Source: Agrostemma githago (lineage: Eukaryota; Streptophyta; Magnoliopsida; Caryophyllales; Caryophyllaceae). From it: a DNA stretch of 64,000 nt. Position numbers and translations under genes: made by a program. The stretch covers positions 14,093,873 to 14,157,872 of the forward strand of contig OY288257.1 of assembly GCA_958450325.1 (NCBI GenBank). The letters run 5' to 3'. Within the stretch, counting starts at the first letter, position 1, and each line of letters starts with the position of its first letter. Below are positions 36,301 through 47,918 of this stretch, piece by piece. A model generated the notes under the pieces. It worked only from the letters and a program-made list of their open reading frames with translations, did not search any database and had not been told where the DNA came from.

Positions 36301-36753
36301 AATAATCCAAGGTCCCTTCACATGAGCATAAGATTCTAGCTTTTGCCACAGTTCGGTTCGTTCATACACACCATTAAAAGCATAAACTAGAGTAAGGAAA
36401 TATGCCTTACCCGAATTCGACAACACTTTCACATGAATGCTCTGACTACTATACTCCAGGATCGTTAAATTGACTCTTGAATGCTTCCACAAGAGCCAAA
36501 CACAGCCCTCATCATGACAATGATTATTCGTCGTTATGCTCCATTCATAGAATATGTTCTGATGAACTTTCGCATAAGCTTTATTCTTTATTTTGGTCTC
36601 AAGAAGACCACACACATCAACATCTTGCTTCCTAATGAACTCACTAATTGTACGTTGCTTATTTATGTTACACATGCCCCGTACATTCCAAGCTACGATG
36701 TTATGTACTATCATGGATAACAATTTCCATTCCAACTCCATCCTTTTCTCCAC
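33347..36753 (-). pseudogene. LINE ORF2: APE endonuclease, RT, zf-RVT (broken)
   Basis: The first 340 residues are the AP-type endonuclease: NIVAWNVRGM at the start, LLETK with the catalytic Glu, IMGDFNCV, SWFTWNN, and DHCPCVV with the catalytic His. A TAG at 35731-35733 and a one-base shift near 35680 then break the frame. Reading resumes as KWVRDGDVNSAYFHG-type sequence from about 35660. RT follows, with PGPDGYSSQFF, FIEGRSIVENVL, FKVDIHKAYDSV, GLRQGDPMSPLLF and, at the active site, FANDLLLF in place of FADD. The C-terminus carries the zf-RVT block (WNGWNVPRHSFIAWL, DLCYLCESQIETVEHLFFGC). ORF2 normally nicks target DNA and reverse-transcribes the RNA there. The stop, the shift and the Asp-to-Asn change each argue this copy is dead. 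Confidence 0.9.
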
Positions 36754-38005
36754 CCTCCTCGTTTCTCGTCCTACCCCCTACTATCTCCGCATAAGTAGCC
36801 TCTTTGCTCCCACCCGCGTAGGATCGCGTAGTCAGCCTCGTCGTACCCGCCTTAGCCATTATAGGAACCGGCCCAGCCCCTATATCAGCCTTCCCCGAAC
36901 GCTGCAGTTGTCCAGTCGTGGACTGCTTCTGCAGTTGCTGAATGTTCGGCTTAATCACACCACGACCTGTCACACTAGCCGTAGGTTGCTTCGATTTAGC
37001 CATAACCCTCGATTTTTTGAGTTCATCTTTCCTACATTCAGAAACCTCATGCCTATAGCCCCTACATTTTGAACAGCACACCGGTTTCCATTCATATTTC
37101 ACATTAATTTCAATCAAGTTTCCCTTCTCATCTAGAAACTTAATTACATTCTTGAATTTTTGACCGATTTTAGCCACAACCATAACTCTAGCATACCCCA
37201 ACCTAGACCGTTCTTCCATAGCTAAGTCGGATTTGACATACTGCCCAACTAAACTCGCAATTCTAGGCAAACAACGACCCCAAAATTTGAGCGATAGGTC
37301 ATGCAATTGGATCCAAATCGGAACCTCTAAAACATCATGTTTGTCTAACTTCGCATCCGGGGTCCATTCCTTCACTATTAGAGGCTTATTATCAAACATG
37401 AAGCAGCCATAGTCAAGAACCTTCACCTTAGTAGCACTATCCTTGAACCGAACTATGAAAATTTCGTTTGGCATAAAGGAAATTTTGTCTATTCCATGTT
37501 CCTTCCAAATTCTTCGCACAAATCCTTCAACGACCTCCCAAGGAGGATTGGCCCCCAATATGAAACAATACACAGCATTGCTCCAGTATTCGATTTCTTC
37601 ATCTACGTCCTTATCCGAGAAACGTAGTAGCTCTGCATCCTCCTTTATCTCGACTGTTTTCTTACCATTCCTTGTTTGCCAGCCTGACGATATGCCCAAA
37701 TCGAGATTGCCGGATTCCGGCACAACGTCAGGCACATCCTCATCATCGTCTTCGCCTAAGTCCGACGCATACACCATACCTGGTATATCGCTCGCCTCAT
37801 CAGATGCCGGCTTAGACGAACTGTTGCCCGACTGAGTCGAACTGTCATCTAGTTTAGTATTCTGATAAGCCTTACGTAACAATTCCTCCTTTGCCTTACG
37901 AGTAGCGGGTTTCATCGATCTAGGGCCCTTTTGAACCGCTCTCGTCTTCTGCCTCATCGAGACAGACCGATCACCAGCCAGCGTTACGAACCTCGCACGC
38001 TGCAC
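36701..38005 (-). CDS. LINE ORF1, DUF4283 and CCHC zinc-knuckle RNA-binding protein
   Basis: An open frame of 434 residues. The N-terminal 130 residues are basic, then Ser/Asp-rich. The DUF4283-like domain runs from about residue 130 to 280 (AVYCFILGANPPWEVVEGF, EWTPDAKL, VPIWIQLHDLSLKFW). It is followed by a knuckle CSKCRGYRHEVSEC with C-x2-C-x4-H-x4-C spacing; the usual Gly before His is Arg. The tail is Gln/Arg-rich. ORF1 proteins bind LINE RNA and form the ribonucleoprotein. The stop lies 53 bp inside the start of ORF2, so ORF2 would depend on re-initiation or a similar mechanism. Unlike ORF2, no break is visible in it. Confidence 0.85.
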   Translation of the reverse strand: MQRARFVTLAGDRSVSMRQKTRAVQKGPRSMKPATRKAKEELLRKAYQNTKLDDSSTQSGNSSSKPASDEASDIPGMVYASDLGEDDDEDVPDVVPESGNLDLGISSGWQTRNGKKTVEIKEDAELLRFSDKDVDEEIEYWSNAVYCFILGANPPWEVVEGFVRRIWKEHGIDKISFMPNEIFIVRFKDSATKVKVLDYGCFMFDNKPLIVKEWTPDAKLDKHDVLEVPIWIQLHDLSLKFWGRCLPRIASLVGQYVKSDLAMEERSRLGYARVMVVAKIGQKFKNVIKFLDEKGNLIEINVKYEWKPVCCSKCRGYRHEVSECRKDELKKSRVMAKSKQPTASVTGRGVIKPNIQQLQKQSTTGQLQRSGKADIGAGPVPIMAKAGTTRLTTRSYAGGSKEATYAEIVGGRTRNEEGGEKDGVGMEIVIHDST

Positions 38006-38390
38006 ACGAAGGGACGCCGGAAATCACCTTTTTTTCGCCGGAAATCACCAGAGCAGTCGAAGGGTTTTAAATTTTGAAGTTCTCTATGAGCATCTTACAC
38101 TGTGTCTTTGATCGTAATTATGGATATGTGGGGATCTTAACTGCTGCTTTTATGATTGTTCATTAGCACTGTCATCATTGAGAATTGAGAAAGCAACAGC
38201 ATTGGTTAGGAGACCACACGTTCTATTAAAACAGATTTACGGACACAAGCAGTCACTACAATTAGACAATGAGAATTGTGATCACCCATGACTCTAAGAG
38301 CGTCTTACATTGAGCCTTTGATCGTAATAATAGTTGTGTCGGCCTCCTAACGGTGTCTCTCAACAATAAATCATGCCTGTTAACACGAGT

Positions 38391-39095
38391 AGGTATTTGT
38401 CAGTGTAAGTTGTTTAGAAATATAGGTTGGGTTTGTTGTATGTACTGGCAATCTTAAATTTTCAAAATATTGGTTAGGTTAAAATAGGAATGCTACCTTG
38501 AATATGCTGCCGAGAGTGTCCATTATTTTAGCGGTCGTATTTAATTATCCAGTGAAGGTAGTCGGTTTTCAGTTCCTAATTAAGGAGTAGAAAGGAGTAT
38601 TAACATAGATGTGATAAACAGATTTTTTAAGATTGCCAATATGAGTAACGAAGATATAAAGTAGTAGTTATCGAAATATGAATCACTTCATTCTAATAAT
38701 TAAAAAGTCTTCCAAGTCAATCAACAAATAAAAGAAAAAACAGCGACCCAGTGGCCTACAACTTTTGAGAACCACTTTATTTGACCTAAAAATCTGGGAT
38801 GACAGCTTCATGGGATCTTTTTTAGAATCCAAGGTTAACAAATAATCAATCAGGAATTCAGTTACTGTGAATCACAAAATATGCCCAAAAAAGGGGATAT
38901 TTTCCACTAGGGATTACCAGTACGTACGTTTTCATAATGAATAATTAAATAATCAGAAATATCAGCCACAATAAATGTTGAAATATCAGTATATAAGGGT
39001 CATAAGGGTTATAGAGTAGGTGCATCAACAGTACTACCTTAGTCCAAAAAATCAGAATACAGAACTTTGAAAAAGCAGTCACAGTGAGCGCAATT
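38391..39095. other. Upstream region of the second RPA-like gene
   Basis: AT-rich, with no coding frame. It is presumably the promoter region of the gene that starts at 39096. I could not single out a convincing TATA box. Confidence 0.4.
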
Positions 39096-40274
39096 ATGGT
39101 TATCTCTATGGATTTCCCTCATGTTGAGGGAAGGATTCTTAGAGTTTGGTCAGGGAAAGGTGTTGACTGTACTCAGGGAAAAACAGAAATTAATTCGGAA
39201 GAGCTGTTGTTAGCCGACAATGAGGTTACATTACGTTGTTAATTTTTAACCAGTAACAACTTATGATATATCTCCATGTACATGAATAACCATGATCAAC
39301 TAAATCAAATGCAGGGGTGTGTAATACAATGTACTGTTCCTAAGCATCTTCTGGATAAATTTGGAGGTATGTTCATTAAAGGCAACTGTTATAAAATATC
39401 CAACGTCAAATGTGGTGAGAACAAAGGATTTGAGATGGCTACTTCCCATTCTTTTAAAGTATGGTTCGACAGAAACACCGTGGTGGAAACAGTAATGTCA
39501 AGATTTCCATTTTATGGTTTCAATTTTGTTTCGGTTAGAGATATACTTGAAAAAGATTTACGAGGACAAGAGCTCATAGGTTAGTGTGTTTGATTCCAAT
39601 AAAATTTTCATATGTTCTTTAAACAATTAAAGAAATAGCTTACAATTAAGCAATTATCTATATGTTTGTAATGCTGTTGATATCATTCACAGATTTTGTT
39701 GCTGAGATTGTGGAATATAGGGTGCTCTTCAAAGGACGTGTACCATGTGTGTACTTGCATTTGTGTGACCTGAAGTATGTGTTTTATCTTTAAAGTCTTG
39801 ATTAATGTTCTATATTTTTTTATGGTGAAAACATGTTAACCTCATAATCTATATTTTCTATATTATTTACTATGTATAATAAGTGGAGATAAAGCTAGAG
39901 TGGCTGTGGGGTGATTTCATCAGACAATTGGAACGAGTGACTACTGATGAAGGGTACTTCTTACGAAGACCGATATTGGCTTTCCAATGTGTGGCATTCA
40001 AGTATACATGTAAGTAAATTTAATGTGACGTTTTTTAAACATGAATGATATATTTAAGTTATATGCACATTCGATTTCTCATATATGTTGACATACATGT
40101 ACTGTAGTGGATGATGTGCTTGGAAATATTGTGCTGGAGGCAACAAAAGCAACAAAGCTACACTTAGACCCAGACATTCCTGAAGTTCGGAACTACTATC
40201 GTACGGAGGGTGAGAGGGAGATCTACCGGGTGAAGTGGAATGCTCCCGGTGAAAATGGGACCGTTTCAGACTAA
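39096..40274 (+). pseudogene. RPA70-like protein 2 (Helitron-type), N-terminal OB-fold part
   Basis: Exons at 39096-39224 (MVISMDFPHVEGRILRVWSG), 39315-39579 (GCVIQCTVPKHLLDKFGG, the DUF223 OB-fold), 39693-39774 (DFVAEIVEYRVLFKGR), 39884 to about 40011 and about 40108-40274. In the fourth exon the expected RVAVWGDF is broken by a one-base loss (GTGGCTGTGGGGTGA), which gives an early stop. The last exon has LHLDPDIPEVRNYY, the linker typical after the second OB-fold, and ends at TAA 40272-40274. It may be a separate short gene, or the front half of the gene continued at 42.1 kb. Family role: coating single-stranded DNA. Confidence 0.7.
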
Positions 40275-42110
40275 GATACTGTTTTGGTTTGTCTTGCCAA
40301 TGTTATTAGGGGAGTATGAAGTTAATTTGTTGGGGTGGATTGTGGTAATTTTAATTCTTTTTTGTTGCTTTCTGCTGATTTCCGAGAACCATTTATTTTT
40401 TAGGTTGTTCTATTTCCGTTGTTTCTTTTGCTGGTGGTCATTTTAATTCTTTTTTTTTTTTGCTTTCTGCCGATTTATGAGAACCATTTATTTTTTAGGT
40501 TGCTCTATTTCCGTTGTTTCTTTTGCTGATTTTAAACTTAGTCAAACTTCACTGTGGTTTATTTTTGTTTTGTTTTAATTAATAAGGCATAGTATAACTT
40601 AACAATGAAAGTGAATTTACTTCTCACAGAAATGAAATATTGTTGCACGATAGTTATAAAGTCTAAAATGAAAGAAATGAAGTGTATACTTTGAGAAAAT
40701 TGGTGTTTTTTAAGAGAAAGAATAATTAAGCCAAATTTAATTATACAGTGGGAAAGTTTACTTTCATGGAAATTAAATTGGAGTTTTTTTTGTGAAACAG
40801 ATTGTTGTCCTCTAAAATGTGATTCAATGAAATAGAAAGCAATGAAATTTAATTTTTTTATTGGTCAGTATTAAAATACCGTAACAGAGCGGACGGGAAA
40901 TTGTCTTTTGTGTTGTCAACACAATATTAAAAAGCTGTACAGATATTAGTAAAAAATGTCAAAGGGTTACAGTTGTATTCTGTATTTTTGCTGCACAAAC
41001 ATTTTTTTTTTCAGTGAAATTTTGTAGTAAGCTGTACAGATATTTTTTTTTAGTTATTTTTTTTCAGCTGTCAAAGGGTTACAGTTCAAAGAAATAGGAA
41101 GTTGTGAAGAAGAGAAGTCTGCAACTTTGTAATTGAAAATCAGTTGAAATAGATAACAAAGTACACTGAAAATATAGGTGGAGGTAAATTTTGAAGGAAA
41201 AAACAACACTCAATATTATGTAAGGGTATATGTATTGCATTACAACATTGGGAAATCATGTTGAAAATCATATATTGTTTTGTTGGGATTAACATTTATT
41301 AATGTTTATTTTGAAGATTAACAATTAAGCCATTTTCGATTTATATATTTAGTTGGCCATCGAATGTGCCAAACGCAATAACTATAGTCTGACATAATTC
41401 ATGTAAGATATAATTGGTATAAGATATTATAAATTTTATAATTCATGTGAGATTTTGTTGCCAAAATGTCAAAGTACATTCCAGCTAGACCATATGTAGT
41501 AGTTGAATTCATGTATCAAGATTCTTGAAGTTAACTTAATATCAACTTTATTCCATTATATTAATTAAAGTAAGATAAGATAAAGTTAAGTTAAGTTCGG
41601 TTCACATAAGTTTATAATTCAATGTTTTTCTAATACATTATTTGATGTTTTTAAAATTCCTTATTTTTAAAAAATTAGAGTGCATATGGGTTGAAGTTTG
41701 ATGTATGAGAAGCGTGATTTCTTATTTTTATTAAGTTACGGTCGATTCAGTTGAGTTCATAATTCAGTGTTTTTTTAATTCAGTTAAGTAACAGTAGATT
41801 TTCACAGCAATACAGTTTGATAGGATACTTGACCATTTTCGATAGATGCACAATTATTGAAGCAGAAGTAGGGAAAGAGTAATTAGTATGTTCAATGCAA
41901 TGGGAAAGAATACTTAACTTATGGCTGCTGTCACCTTCCCATTAAACCCATGTTTCCCACTATGGCACTTCCTCCTCTCAATTCATTATCACCATTATCC
42001 TCCATCAAAATAGGAAAAACAATTAGTGTCAAGTGCATATAAATACAAGCAATGAGGCTGTAAGTTTTTCATATATAGTACAACACCAATTTCCTCCCAA
42101 AAACATACAT
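40275..42110. other. No gene; contains a ~92-bp tandem duplication
   Basis: A unit from TTTTAATTCTTTTTTG through GAGAACCATTTATTTTTTAG to TTCCGTTGTTTCTTTTGCTG occurs twice in a row (about 40350-40530). The rest is AT-rich and unrecognised. It is either a long intron or the spacer between two RPA-type genes. Confidence 0.55.
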
Positions 42111-43110
42111 TGATTTATTGAAAGAGAAGAGTTAGCATTCAATAACAATGAAATCCCAAGCGAATCCAATGTCCAAGCATTCTTTCAAGTATTTCAGAAT
42201 TGTGTGAAGTTTGTAAGACAAATGTATACTTTTTTAACATTGTTACTGATTTAAATGTGAGTAGCATATTTTAATTACTGCTGTTTTTTTTTTACAAATT
42301 GTAGGCTGGAAATTATTCAGTCATTGCAACTATAAAAGAAATTGACACAACAAAGAGGTGGTATCGCAACAAATGCCGAAAGTGCAAGGACGGTAGAGCT
42401 GGACAGAAAATGGACAATCTGTGATATTGTTCAAAGGAGCATTGCTATGCTTCTGAATATGGATCAACTGAGAGGAATATAATGTTCGTAGATTAATTGA
42501 ACACAGATTTACAGACAAATTGGCTGTTAATTAATCAAGATGACATGCATTTCATGTTTGTTTTGTTGCACTTTGCATTACAGTTTCAAAGTAAAATTTC
42601 TTATTGAAGATCATAATGGTGACAAAGTGCATATTGTTGCAAAGGACAATGAAGTAGAGACTGAAGTCGGGTTACCGGCAGCTGATTGTTTGGCATTGCT
42701 AATGGACGTATGATATACAATAATACAAACAATAATTAATCATCTAAGAAACTTCATATTATGCATCAACTTATGTTTGACCTTATATTTGACAAGTATT
42801 CTTTGTAGGTTAATTCTAAGGAGATACCGTTTACATTGAAGGCACTTTTGAACAAGGAGTACATTATTGATTTGGAGGTTTCAACATATTTCAATATCGA
42901 TTTGGGTTTAAAGTGTTTTAAGGTGATGCGCTTTTGTGATAACAGTGAAGAAATACGCAAGATGAAGGATGTCTATGCACATAAGGTTAAACAGATAACA
43001 TTATTATGTCATGCCAATGTAAAATGGGTTCTTTGAGAAGGCTATTCTGATGCTATTGTTTTCAAAATGCAGGAAGAAAGTACAATCACTTCAGTAGCAT
43101 CAGGGTTATC

Positions 43111-44719
43111 TGATGGTAGGGATTTGCATGGATCCCCACCGTCAAATAATTAACCGGCTATTCCTAACTAGGCCGATAGGGTAAGTCGGGTCGAGTCCAC
43201 GGGGATGGTAAGAGGCGTCTAGACTAAGGTCTACCTAAACACGAGACTCGGTCAACGAACTAAGCTAAACTAGAATGATAGGAAGGGAAGAAGGCTAAGA
43301 CTAAGACTAAGGCGACAGAGAAAACAATAAGGAAACGGGCTAGGATTAGGTCGGGTTCAAGGGGTGATGGAATGGTCAAGGAAGAGCTAAGGTGAAGGGG
43401 TAGTCGGGTAATCTAGGTGTAGTCCGGGCTCTCGCTACGTAGACCGACCTAGAGGTTCTTGATAGAACCCACCTTAGCGTCACACAAGACAAACGGGGTT
43501 ACTAGCGTGCTATTGTAGCCTAGGTCACGTCCGGGCTCTCGCTACGTAGACCAACCTAGGGGTCGTCCTCACCGGGCTCTCGCTACGTAGTGAGGGAACC
43601 AAACCCACGAGCAAACTATAACCCACAAGAGAAAAGGCAAGAAAAACAAGCATATGCATCTACATGTCATTCAAGCATTTCAACAAACATGTACCATGCA
43701 TCAAACCAAGAGGAAACCCAAAACTTCCACCAACATCTCTAACAAACCCTTAATCACCCATTAAACACCCAAATCACCCTACTTACCCGAGCAAGAGTCT
43801 ACTCAAACATATCTAAAGGAAAAACTAACAAGAACAAGATAAACTAACTCAAACAACAAAACATACATAAAGAAACTAGTGAAAACAATGGGCAATAAAC
43901 ATAACAATGAACAAAGATTGAAACTTGGATGAATAAACAAGATTAAGAGAAGGGAAAAGAAGATTATACCTACTAACAAGATGAAAGGAAGATTGAAACT
44001 TGCATTAATAAGAAAAACCCAAAACAATCAACCAAGGTTGTCAATCTTGGATGGATCTTGAAGAATTCCCTTAATATAAGTACTAAACTAAGATTAACGA
44101 CTAATCTACACTAATCTATGCTAATCTAAGCTAAACTATGCTAGGGTTTGATGAATAATGTCTAACCTCCCTTAAGAATACAAGAGGAAGGGTATATATA
44201 AGGTTACAAGAGTGGAGGAGAAGGAAAGAATTGAAGGCGTGCAGCAGCCCCACGGTCCCGACCGGGATGGGCTCATCCCGACCGGGACGGGCTGGTCCCG
44301 ACCGGGACGGATCCAGGTCAGACCCATTGCTATTTGTGCCTCTCAACCGGGACGGGTTGAGGCCATCCCGACCGGGATGAGCCTTGTAGACCTCCTTTAA
44401 GCTCCTTTTGGTCCCTCCTTGCCTCTCATGGGTTTCTCATCGATTCTTGGGACTCGGGATCGGGTCTCGGAGGCTCGGGATCGGATCCCAAGGTCTCGGG
44501 GTCGAATCCAAGGCACCGAGTAATTGTTCCTTTACTTCGTTGGCTCCAAAAAGTGTATGTATTGAGTCGGAATCGCTCCAACTCTTCGTGAATGGTCTTG
44601 GGAACCTGAAACGAACTAAAGGAAACATAAGTAACCCATAAATCGCTCCTAAGGAGCAATTCCACAAGGAAAATGGGACCAAAACACAACAAAATAGGCA
44701 CTACAAACTACACTTATCA
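43111..44719 (-). repeat. 3' LTR of the Gln-rich-ORF element
   Basis: 1609 bp. It carries three repeats of a CGGGCTCTCGCTACGTAG word at 43428-43590, the CCCGACCGGGA array at 44255-44380, and a TATA-like CCTTATATATAC on the minus strand (44192-44203). Confidence 0.92.
44255..44380. repeat. Palindromic TCCCGACCGGGA array in LTR
   Basis: Four full copies, plus one half copy, of TCCCGACCGGGA joined by short spacers. The other LTR (54880-54985) has one unit fewer, which accounts for 19 bp of length difference. In the upstream LTR the array lies about 60-160 bp upstream of the TATA-like box, so it may be a promoter element. Confidence 0.85.
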
Positions 44720-44735
44720 ACTCCCCCACACTTAA
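44720..44735 (-). other. Polypurine tract
   Basis: On the minus strand AAGTGTGGGGGAGT abuts the LTR start. Confidence 0.75.
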
Positions 44736-45456
44736 CCCTTACTCGCCCTCGAGTAAGCACAAACTAACTACTAAACTAGCCGAGTGGGTATTAGCGCACC
44801 CTACGCCCTTTCAACTCACGCGAGTACACTTAGAGGAAAAGTGCACTCCGCAAGGCAAGTAAGGTCTTGCGACAAAACTGTGGATGCAACCGGACTCAAA
44901 ACACAAAGACAAACAAGCACACAACAAACAAACACAAGGTTGCACCCAAAGAAAATAAATACCGCTTCCCTCAAACAAGCGGTGAAAGAAGCACCGGTTT
45001 AGGACTCGAGGCAAGTGACAACGTTCCCAAGCTAGCGATACAAACCAAGGTGAACTAAACCCTAATAATATGACGATTAGGGGTGTTCACCGGTCCGGAC
45101 CCGGACCGAACCCGGTTGGACCGAAGACCGGCTAGATGCTCAAGCTAGAACCGAAACCCGGACCGGTCAGGCGTTAGACCGGACCGGAACCGGACCGGTC
45201 GACCAGGATGGCGCGTGGTTACGTACGGCTAATTGTAACTTGTAAGAATTTGGTTAAGATGCAACGTTCCAACGTACAATGTTTATAAATAAAATGAATA
45301 CGTAAATAACGTAGTCATAATGAATTGAGAACTAAATAGCAAAGTCCAAGGTAAAAATAAAATACGAAACTAATAATGTATTCTTAAAATTTAATAATGA
45401 CGATTGACGAGACTAATAAAATCTTCGAATCTTTGAGGTCTTCGGTCTTCAACTCT

Positions 45457-47918
45457 TCAAAGTTGGACAACGACATCTTCTTCATCAACTATTGTCGTAT
45501 TCGTCAAATCTATATAAAATTAAATTGACAAAATATGTTAGGAAAATAATAAGTAAGTCGGCAATAAGAATAATTATGTATAAATTTAATAGAAGTAAGT
45601 AACTAAATAAGCCTATAAGTTCGGAAATACCTTTTTCAAGTTTTTCAAGTTCTTCTAACTTCTCTTCCATGTTAAGCCCTTTATCATTTCTTGGCCGAAT
45701 CCAATCTTGTGCACATAAGAGTGCTTCAACAAACTTATTAGACATAAAATAATAAATTTTTTTGGTTAAGTCTTCAATAGACATTCAAAGAAAATTAAAA
45801 AAGAGTAGAAAAAATAAATAAGAACTAAAATGTCTAAATATATTATATATTACCTTTGGGGTCAATGAGCTTCTAAATGGTGATAGATGTCGACGACCGG
45901 CACTAAAAGAGGACTCTGAAGCTACAGTAGAAATAGGCACTGCTAAAACGTCACGTGCTAAACGTGATAAAATAGGGTACCTAGGAGCGCTCAGTTTCCA
46001 CCATGTCAACGCATCATAATCTTCTTCGTGTTCCCCAAGTATTTCCTCCAAATATCTATCAAGCTCGGATTTTGAATACCCACTATTCGACCTTGTCCTC
46101 CGAACCTGGCGTTCAATAGCTTTTTTGAAATCTAAAGAATCATCATGTCCAACACCAACACTACTACCCACAACATGTGTACTCTCATCATTTTGAGGAG
46201 CCAAAGGAGCATATAATCTCCTATACTCATCAAATAACCCCATTGCTTTAGTATACACTAGTTTGCTCATTTCTTCATCTTTAGGCGCATCATAAACACT
46301 AGTGAAAGCAAACTTCAAACCTACTAACTTAACATGCGGATCAAGAATAGCTCCCATATAAACCAAGACATTCATCTCCTCAACATCTCCCCAATACTTG
46401 TCAAATTTATTTTTCATAGCACATGACATAGCTTTAAAGTCATCGTCATCGCTAGCACTAAATTTATTTAACTGATGAAGTGCACGAGCAATGAAAAAGA
46501 AACTAGAATCACTAGTCACATACAATTAAGCAGAAACTTTTTCAGTCAAAACTTTAAACTCCTTCAAAAATTTCATCAATGATTCAACTACACCCCAATC
46601 ATGGTCACTAGGAGCACCAGAATGTTCTACCTCAATAGGATTCCCAAACTCATCAACATCATCTGAACCAAGTTCATTTCCTGAAGGGTTAACTGGAACA
46701 TTTACATCACCAAATACATCCTTAAATTTCAAAGCGGTTTCCAACATATCAAATGTAGAGTTCCATCTAGTAGGCACGTCAAGAGATAATGACTTCTCAG
46801 ATTGTGTATACCTCTTTGCAACATCCTTAAAGAATTTCACTCTAGCAGGAGAACTTTTAACAAATTTAACCGCATACCTAACCTTACTGATTGAGTCCTT
46901 AATTTTTTTTTAAACCATCCCACACAATAAGGTTGATAATATGCGCAACACACCTCATATGCAAATAATCCCCATTCCCAACTGTATTAGGCTTATTTTG
47001 AAGAATTTTTCTTAGTTCCAAACAAGCAGTGTCATTAGAACTAGCATTATCAACAGTCAAAGTAAAGACTTTATCATCTAAACCCCATGATTTGAAGCAA
47101 CCATCAAGAAGGTTTGCTATATCATTACCCTTGTGACTATAGATAGGACAAAAACAAATGATCTTCTTATGCAACTTCCAGTCATTGTCGATATAATGAG
47201 CAGTTACACACATGTAGTTGATTTTATGAATGCTAGTCCATGTATCAGTGGCAAAAGATACCCTTTGACATGAAACTCTAAGACACTCGATCAATTTAGT
47301 TTTCTCATTACAAAAGAGTTGATAACAATCCTGAGTTATAGTGACACGAGATGGGATACGAAATGTAGGGCAAGTCACATACATAAGACGTTTGAAACCA
47401 GTTTTCTCAACAAATTGAAATGGTAACTCGTCCACTATGATCATGTAAACACCTACATCTCTAACCTCATCGAGATTCAAAACCCACCCTTTCAATTGAC
47501 CTTCCCCTTCATTTTCACTCCTATCAAAAATTAACTGAGTTTGTTTCCCTTTAGACTTGTTTGTAGGAGCATCAGGATTAGCGGGGCATGAAATCCAATG
47601 ATTTTTAACATTTTTGGAACCATTTATATTACTATTAGCTGCAAAAGTTTTATTTTCACAATAGATACATTCAGCTCTTCGCTTACCTTCCTCGTCGTCG
47701 TACTCACGAAAATGGACCCAATAAGCAGATCTCCTGCTAGATTTACCATCGTCGTACTTGCGTCCTGGGACTTTCGGCCTGACAGGCAATAAAGTTGTTT
47801 CTGGTTTTGTCTGAGAAATATTTATATTCTCGTCAAAGTCCGATGTGAGCGGCCCTTGCGTTACGACCTCTTCCAAATCAGGTTCAAGCCGTCTTTTTTT
47901 CGAAACCGAGCTCCTCAT
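45457..47918 (-). pseudogene. hAT transposase (BED finger, RNase H-like, dimerisation domain), inactivated
   Basis: Starts at ATG 47918 (MRSSVSKKRRLEP). The BED zinc finger is at about residues 50-110 (SAYWVHFREY, CIYCENKTF, HWISCP). The catalytic core includes FATDTWTS with its Asp and LTVDNASSND with the second Asp. A shift in an A9 run at 46902-46911 ends the first frame after DGLKKN. The next segment (VPTRWNSTFDML, TRW motif) runs to an in-frame TAA at 46526-46528 where a Ser codon (TCA) fits. The C-terminal dimerisation domain follows (WWKLSAPRYPILSRLARDVLAVP, SESSFSAGRR). Two short 3' exons lie at about 45737-45640 (ALLCAQDWIRP) and about 45504-45457 (ending EDVVVQL). The DDE catalytic residues look kept, so the lesions are recent. 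Confidence 0.9.

Larger units (their letters stand above)
33280..38087 (-). mobile_element. L1-type LINE with poly(A) end and 9-bp TSD
   Basis: On the minus strand ORF1 (38005-36701) overlaps the start of ORF2 (36753), and the element ends in a poly(A) tail (T run at 33277-33294 on the plus strand). GAGCATCTT occurs at both junctions (33271-33279 and 38088-38096). It is inserted in the ~210-bp tandem repeat. The 4.8-kb length with an 82-bp 5' leader suggests a near full-length copy, perhaps slightly 5' truncated. Confidence 0.9.
32515..38390. repeat. ~210-bp tandem repeat, three-plus copies, interrupted twice
   Basis: Landmarks CTAAGAGCRTCTTACATTG and ATTGGTTAGGAGACCACAC recur. After removing the hAT MITE (32807-33243) and the LINE (33280-38087) with their target duplications, the CTAAGAG words fall about 207 and 211 bp apart. 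A partial unit starts near 32515 and another fades out near 38390. It lies between the two RPA-like genes. Confidence 0.8.

Noticed and set aside
34345..37835. Plus-strand frames opposite the LINE
   Set aside because: Shadows of the minus-strand ORF1 and ORF2, with no domains of their own.
44784..45058. Short frames near the 3' LTR of the 12-kb element
   Set aside because: No domain and no start context; interior retroelement sequence next to the polypurine tract.
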